The notes beneath the pieces were generated by a model that searched no databases, was not told the origin of the DNA, and saw nothing but the letters and a program-made list of their open reading frames with translations. A stretch of 64,000 nt of DNA from Chitinophaga rupis (GTDB taxonomy: Bacteria > Bacteroidota > Bacteroidia > Chitinophagales > Chitinophagaceae), in assembly GCF_900109685.1 (NCBI RefSeq), contig NZ_FOBB01000010.1, forward strand, positions 124,001-188,000. The letters are read 5' to 3'. Made by a program: the position numbers and the translations under genes. Below are positions 61,001 to 64,000 of this stretch, one piece after another (position 1 is the stretch's first letter; each line of letters opens with the position of its first letter).

Positions 61001-61212
61001 ATGGAAAACTTTCCTGATTCATCCGCAATGGCGGCGGTTTGTGTGTTCTTCACATTAACCGACGCACCCGGAACCGGGGCGGATGTGCTTTGGCTGGTGA
61101 TGGTTCCACTCACTTTTGCAGTTTGTGCAAAGGCATTTTTGCTTAGGGTAAAAATCATAATTGTCCCCCATAACAGCAATATTCGCAAGCGAATAATCTT
61201 AGCTGACTTCAT
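58090..61212 (-). CDS. SusC/RagA-type TonB-dependent transporter (xyloglucan, pair 2)
   Basis: A 1040-residue outer-membrane transporter with a signal peptide (I-I-R-L-R-I-L-L-L-W, ending F-A-Q near 30), regulatory-like domain (V-S-G-T-I-T-S near 35), V-V-V-I-G-Y-G-T-Q-K-K-K near 112-123, plug with L-K-D-A-A-S-A-A-I-Y-G-S, and barrel ending N-I-R-F. It lies 10 bp after the GH31 gene, so alpha-xylosidase and transporter are co-transcribed. The signal region is nearly the same as in the SusC of pair 1. Confidence 0.95.
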   Translation of the reverse strand: MKSAKIIRLRILLLWGTIMIFTLSKNAFAQTAKVSGTITSQSTSAPVPGASVNVKNTQTAAIADESGKFSINASTGDVLVITSVGFVAKEVKVESPELRIQLQESENQLENVVVIGYGTQKKKLVTGANIQVKGTDIQKQNTTNALQALQGQAPGVQITSYSGQPGSGMNVIIRGKGTVGNFSPLYIVDGVQTGDISYLNPADIESIDILKDAASAAIYGSQAANGVILVTTRSGKNNQKAQVTLDVFYGAQNVARKAKLLNAKEYAIIINEAAVNSGKAPYFSNDVVNNLPVNTSWMDQMFKSNVPTQNYVLGVQGGGAGSAYSLSLGYTGQGGIVGGSNISNFERYTFRINSDHNLYQNIIKIGEHLTFNYQNNHGILVDGQYNNTLRSSFSTSPFLPMYDANGNYFSSDQKGWYPGKPDQAWNNTESNPYAVMDYTTRNRNSTQGLFGDVYIQAEPIKGLKFRSSLGLNYTSNQSHGYTPVYHLSIYAFNDTSKVSQSMGNGQTIQFDNLLSYDFNVATDHHFSVMAGSSSLKAKTVGMNGNNWYLRVADLQHAYLSVAQNVNRGAPYMSVGGGPTENALLSYFGRLQYDFREKYLLNITFRSDGSSRFAPGHRWGYFPSVSAGWVTSMESFMQGAHWLNFLKIRGSWGRVGNQNVAAYQYLSPISFSNTAYIFGPVEGANTQGAFPSRIANPNVKWETSEQTNIGFDATVLKNLNITFDYYNKKTKDWLITVPILATAGADAPLINGGDVTNKGVELALNYQNSIGKNFNYSIGVNGAYNRNRIGNIPTNDHVLHGNTNVLYANAGEFYRAANGEPVGYFWGYKTDGIFQTAEDVQAYKGKTGTPIQPTAQPGDVRYVDLNGDGAIDANDKTKIGDPNPNLTFGFNVALGYKGFDLFIQASGVSGNQLVQSWRGPGGFGNYTTQILERWHGPGTSNRIPRVTEDGVNWAQFSDLYIYDGKYLRISTITLGYDFANLVKKSYLGKLRVYASVLNAFTITGYKGMDPEVGYNEGFSSGVDIGYYPRPRTYMVGANIRF

Positions 61213-61222
61213 ACGTGTGAAT

Positions 61223-64000
61223 TTAAAATTGGCTATTTTTTATGTTTAGATGTTTCCCTTCATAGATCACTTCTTTATCGCATGCTGTATCAAGATCCAG
61301 GCGCCTGGTTTTATCAGGCGCTATCATATTTATACGGAAGGTTCTTTTTTGCAGCATCCCGTTGAACGATCCCTTCCGGTCGCCGATGGTAACAGTTCCT
61401 GTTGCTTCATTATACTGTACCGGGATGATGGAAAAAGCGCCTTTTTCATAATTGTAATTGGCTCCTTCATCTTCATACAGGTTAAAGGATGCATCCGCAC
61501 CTGTGTAAATGTTTAAGGTGATGGTATCGGGCTTTTTTTCTGTGGTGTATTGCAATTCAGGCCCGAAAGGCAGGATGGATCCGGCTTTTACAAACAGCGG
61601 CATCCGTTCATAAGGCGCTCCGGCAATAATTTTCTGACCACCGGCATACCATTTCCCCGAATAGAGATCATACCAGCCGGCACATTGAGGCAGGTACAGG
61701 GCACGTTCCGTTTTTCTGTATTCATAAACAGGATTTACCAGCAGCGCAGGGCCGAACATATATTGATCCCCGATGTTCAGCACAGCGGTATCTGCTGCAA
61801 AGTCCATTGCAAGGCCCCGCATAATCGTATAGTCATTATGGTAGCCCCACCCTGCCAGCGAATAGATATAGGGAAGTAAACGGTAACGCAGCTTATCGTA
61901 ATAGAGAAAACTTTTATAGGCAGGATGGTCCTCCGGGGCAGTATTAAATACCTCGCGGTAAGGGAATTGCCCATGGGAACGGAACAAAGGAGCAAATGCG
62001 CCAAACTGCGACCAGCGGGTCGCCAGCTCCCTCCACTCTTCCAGGTGTTCGCTATCCGGCTTTTCAAATTTTCCGGGCACCACAAAACCGCCTATATCCA
62101 TAGTCCAATAGGGAAGCCCTGACATAGAGAAATTCACCCCTGCGGTTATCTGCGCTTTCATATCCTGCCAGGTGGAACCAATATCACCGCTCCATATGGC
62201 TGCGGCATAACGCTGTGAACCTGCAAAGCCGGAGCGCGTGAGTAAAAACACCCTCTTATCCGGATCCGTTGAACGCTGCCCTTCATAGATCCCTTTTGCA
62301 TTTTGCAGGGGATAGGCATTCAGAAATTCGGCTGCACTGCCTAAAGCAGTGGGTGTCATTTGCAGCTTTCTTTTATCCGGGCTTACATTGGAGAGAATGT
62401 CCGGCTCACTGGCATCCATCCACCATGCGTCAATGCCTTTACTATAGATCTTATCATTGATCAGGTTCCAGAATCCTTTCCGGGCATCCCTGTTAAAGGC
62501 ATCGTAAAAAGTAGATACATATCCCGCGCCGATCCAGTCTTTTTGCCGGTCGGCTATATTCCTTTTATACAACCATCCGTTCTTATCAAACTCGTTGTAC
62601 GCTGAGATGCCGTCATAAAATTTAGGCCACACCGATATCATGATGCGGGTGTTATATTTTTTATGCAGCACATCGATCATACTGTCGGGAGAAGGAAAAC
62701 GTTTTTCATCGAATTCCTGGCTGCCCCATTCGGCTTCCTTCCAATAGCTCCAGTCCAGCACAATATTGTCAATAGGGATCTTTCTCTTGCGGAATTCATC
62801 AACCGTGGTAAGGATCTCATCCTGTGTTTTATATCGTTCCCTGCTTTGCCAGAAACCCAATGCCCATTTCGGCACTATAGGTGCTTTACCGGTAAGATCC
62901 CGGTAACCGGAGATCACCTCATCCATATTATTACCATAAACGAAGTAGTAATCAACCTGTTTGCCGGCTTCGGAACAAAAGCCAAAACTGTTTTGCTCTT
63001 CTTCGCTCAATGGCTCCTGCCATTTCAAAGAAAGATAGGATTCGCCGCCTTCAGGGATCCATTCAATTTTAACAGGTATTTTCTCTCCTTTTTTGAAATC
63101 CCAGGGCACCAATGCAGATGCGGGGTTCCAGGCTTTGCGCCAGCGGTCTAAAACCAGCTTTCCATCCAGCCACACTTTCAGGGAACCACCATAGGTGAAC
63201 CGGAACTGGTGAAGGCCCGACAGATGGCTGGCAAGGCTCCCTTCCCAGCTTACCATGCCCGTAGCAGGCGTAAATTCCCGGGGTAGCTGGATCTTTGAGT
63301 CTCCCAGGAACTCCATATTAATGTTTGCCTCTGCCCTCTCCGTACTTATCTCTTTGGGGTTATGCGTATTGTTGATGTACGAAGCTGTAAGCCAGCCCGG
63401 CTCCCCCTGCTTTGAAAAAAGCTGCATGGAGGAAAGCGGGTGAAGGGGCCTTACATCGCCGGCCCTGGTCAGGGAATAATTATCCCACAGAATGCCATAA
63501 TTTTTACTGGAGATCAAAAATGGAATGGCTACTTCGGTATTGTTCTGGAAAAAAGTAACCTGCTGCCCCCGGTAATTCATGATACCGTCCTGGTGCTGGC
63601 CCAATCCGTACCATGCATCATTGCCCGTGGTCTGAAAGGTTTGCGTGAGCGTGTAAGACCGTTTGCCGTCAAATACTACGGATTGAAAATTCCTTCCTAA
63701 CGGCTGTTTTTCAGCCAGTATTTTTTTGCCGGTAAGATCCGTGAACGTAACGGCCCCGGTTTTACGGTCGATAGTAGCGATTAATCTGGAGGTTTTGAGT
63801 GTGAGGCTTTCTTTAGAAGGGATCACATTCCAGGTAAGTCCGGGCTTTTTATTGTAAACCGTGATCAGGCTGTTACCAGGAGCTATTTCCTTTCCGGGAG
63901 CTGCGATCACTCTTATAATATTATCCGCAATCACTTCCAGCTTTACGGCATTCGGTGCGCCCGTCAGCAAAGGATCTGTAAAAAGCATTACGCCATCAGG
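61223..64000 (-). CDS. Alpha-xylosidase-type GH31 with PA14 insert (5' cut by window)
   Basis: The frame stays open to the window end, with P-D-G-V before the first internal Met, so the start and signal peptide lie beyond 64000. The visible ~925 residues have the GH31 N-terminal beta domain, a PA14-like insert (around codons at 63270-63020, with G-S-L-K-V-W-L-D-G-K-L-V-L), then the barrel. The nucleophile Asp in M-D-A-S-E-P-D is the codon at 62414-62416, and the acid Asp in W-S-G-D-I-G-S is at 62183-62185. A PA14 insert in GH31 is the feature of BoGH31A, the alpha-xylosidase of the B. ovatus xyloglucan locus. It removes the alpha-1,6-xylose of xyloglucan oligosaccharides. It precedes SusC pair 2 by 10 bp. 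Confidence 0.92.
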   Translation of the reverse strand, partial: PDGVMLFTDPLLTGAPNAVKLEVIADNIIRVIAAPGKEIAPGNSLITVYNKKPGLTWNVIPSKESLTLKTSRLIATIDRKTGAVTFTDLTGKKILAEKQPLGRNFQSVVFDGKRSYTLTQTFQTTGNDAWYGLGQHQDGIMNYRGQQVTFFQNNTEVAIPFLISSKNYGILWDNYSLTRAGDVRPLHPLSSMQLFSKQGEPGWLTASYINNTHNPKEISTERAEANINMEFLGDSKIQLPREFTPATGMVSWEGSLASHLSGLHQFRFTYGGSLKVWLDGKLVLDRWRKAWNPASALVPWDFKKGEKIPVKIEWIPEGGESYLSLKWQEPLSEEEQNSFGFCSEAGKQVDYYFVYGNNMDEVISGYRDLTGKAPIVPKWALGFWQSRERYKTQDEILTTVDEFRKRKIPIDNIVLDWSYWKEAEWGSQEFDEKRFPSPDSMIDVLHKKYNTRIMISVWPKFYDGISAYNEFDKNGWLYKRNIADRQKDWIGAGYVSTFYDAFNRDARKGFWNLINDKIYSKGIDAWWMDASEPDILSNVSPDKRKLQMTPTALGSAAEFLNAYPLQNAKGIYEGQRSTDPDKRVFLLTRSGFAGSQRYAAAIWSGDIGSTWQDMKAQITAGVNFSMSGLPYWTMDIGGFVVPGKFEKPDSEHLEEWRELATRWSQFGAFAPLFRSHGQFPYREVFNTAPEDHPAYKSFLYYDKLRYRLLPYIYSLAGWGYHNDYTIMRGLAMDFAADTAVLNIGDQYMFGPALLVNPVYEYRKTERALYLPQCAGWYDLYSGKWYAGGQKIIAGAPYERMPLFVKAGSILPFGPELQYTTEKKPDTITLNIYTGADASFNLYEDEGANYNYEKGAFSIIPVQYNEATGTVTIGDRKGSFNGMLQKRTFRINMIAPDKTRRLDLDTACDKEVIYEGKHLNIKNSQF

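Noticed and set aside
1..64000. CRISPR arrays, tRNA or rRNA genes, transposases, phage genes
   Set aside because: No regularly spaced repeats, cloverleaf sequences or transposase/integrase motifs were recognised on reading both strands.

Overview
The window looks like a chromosomal segment of a soil- or plant-associated Bacteroidota, most likely of the Chitinophagaceae. The signs are three SusC/SusD pairs, type IX secretion C-terminal sorting domains (T9SS CTDs), a LytTR two-component pair, BACON and IPT/TIG surface glycan-binding modules, a lanthipeptide-type precursor with the LxLxKxxIxxL leader common in this phylum, and weak Shine-Dalgarno signals. Apart from a short unrelated left edge (a partial MaoC-like dehydratase and a methyltransferase), the window is almost entirely polysaccharide-utilisation genes.

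Left block (about 1.5-20.5 kb): two paralogous GH74 xyloglucanase-like genes with T9SS CTDs face inward (1786-4581 +, 17383-20220 -). Each carries the same kind of 5' flank and the same terminator stem. Between them are a GH29 fucosidase (+) and a minus-strand series in transcription order: GH97, GH29, aldo-keto reductase (D-threo-aldose/L-fucose dehydrogenase type), L-rhamnose mutarotase family protein, CE1-like esterase, two GH43 enzymes, a frameshifted GH97 remnant and a sialate O-acetylesterase family protein. This set fits removal of fucosyl, galactosyl, arabinosyl and acetyl decorations of xyloglucan-like hemicellulose, plus first steps of L-fucose metabolism.

Middle (20.6-23.3 kb): a LytS/LytTR-type sensor kinase and response regulator, a small membrane protein, and an unreported 50-residue class I lanthipeptide-type precursor with no modification genes nearby.

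Mannan block (23.6-39.1 kb, + strand): GntR/UTRA regulator, ROK sugar kinase, class I mannose-6-phosphate isomerase with an extra N-terminal domain, GH92 alpha-mannosidase, SusC, SusD, SusE-like lipoprotein, two GH76 alpha-1,6-mannanases and an MFS sugar transporter. Together these form a nearly self-contained route from alpha-mannan to fructose-6-phosphate. Identical 13-bp sites lie just before the regulator and the kinase and suggest shared control by the GntR protein.

Right block (39.1-64 kb, - strand): in transcription order GH31 alpha-xylosidase with a PA14 insert (cut by the window end), SusC/SusD, a second SusC/SusD, an IPT/TIG surface glycan-binding lipoprotein, GH5 endoglucanase with BACON domain, a terminator, then GH2, GH42, GH39, a large GH29, an AraC regulator and an NTF2-like protein. 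This resembles the known xyloglucan utilisation locus of Bacteroides ovatus (GH5, GH31, GH2, SGBP, SusCD). The alpha-mannan locus therefore sits between two xyloglucan-type gene groups. No tRNA, rRNA, CRISPR array or transposase was seen.
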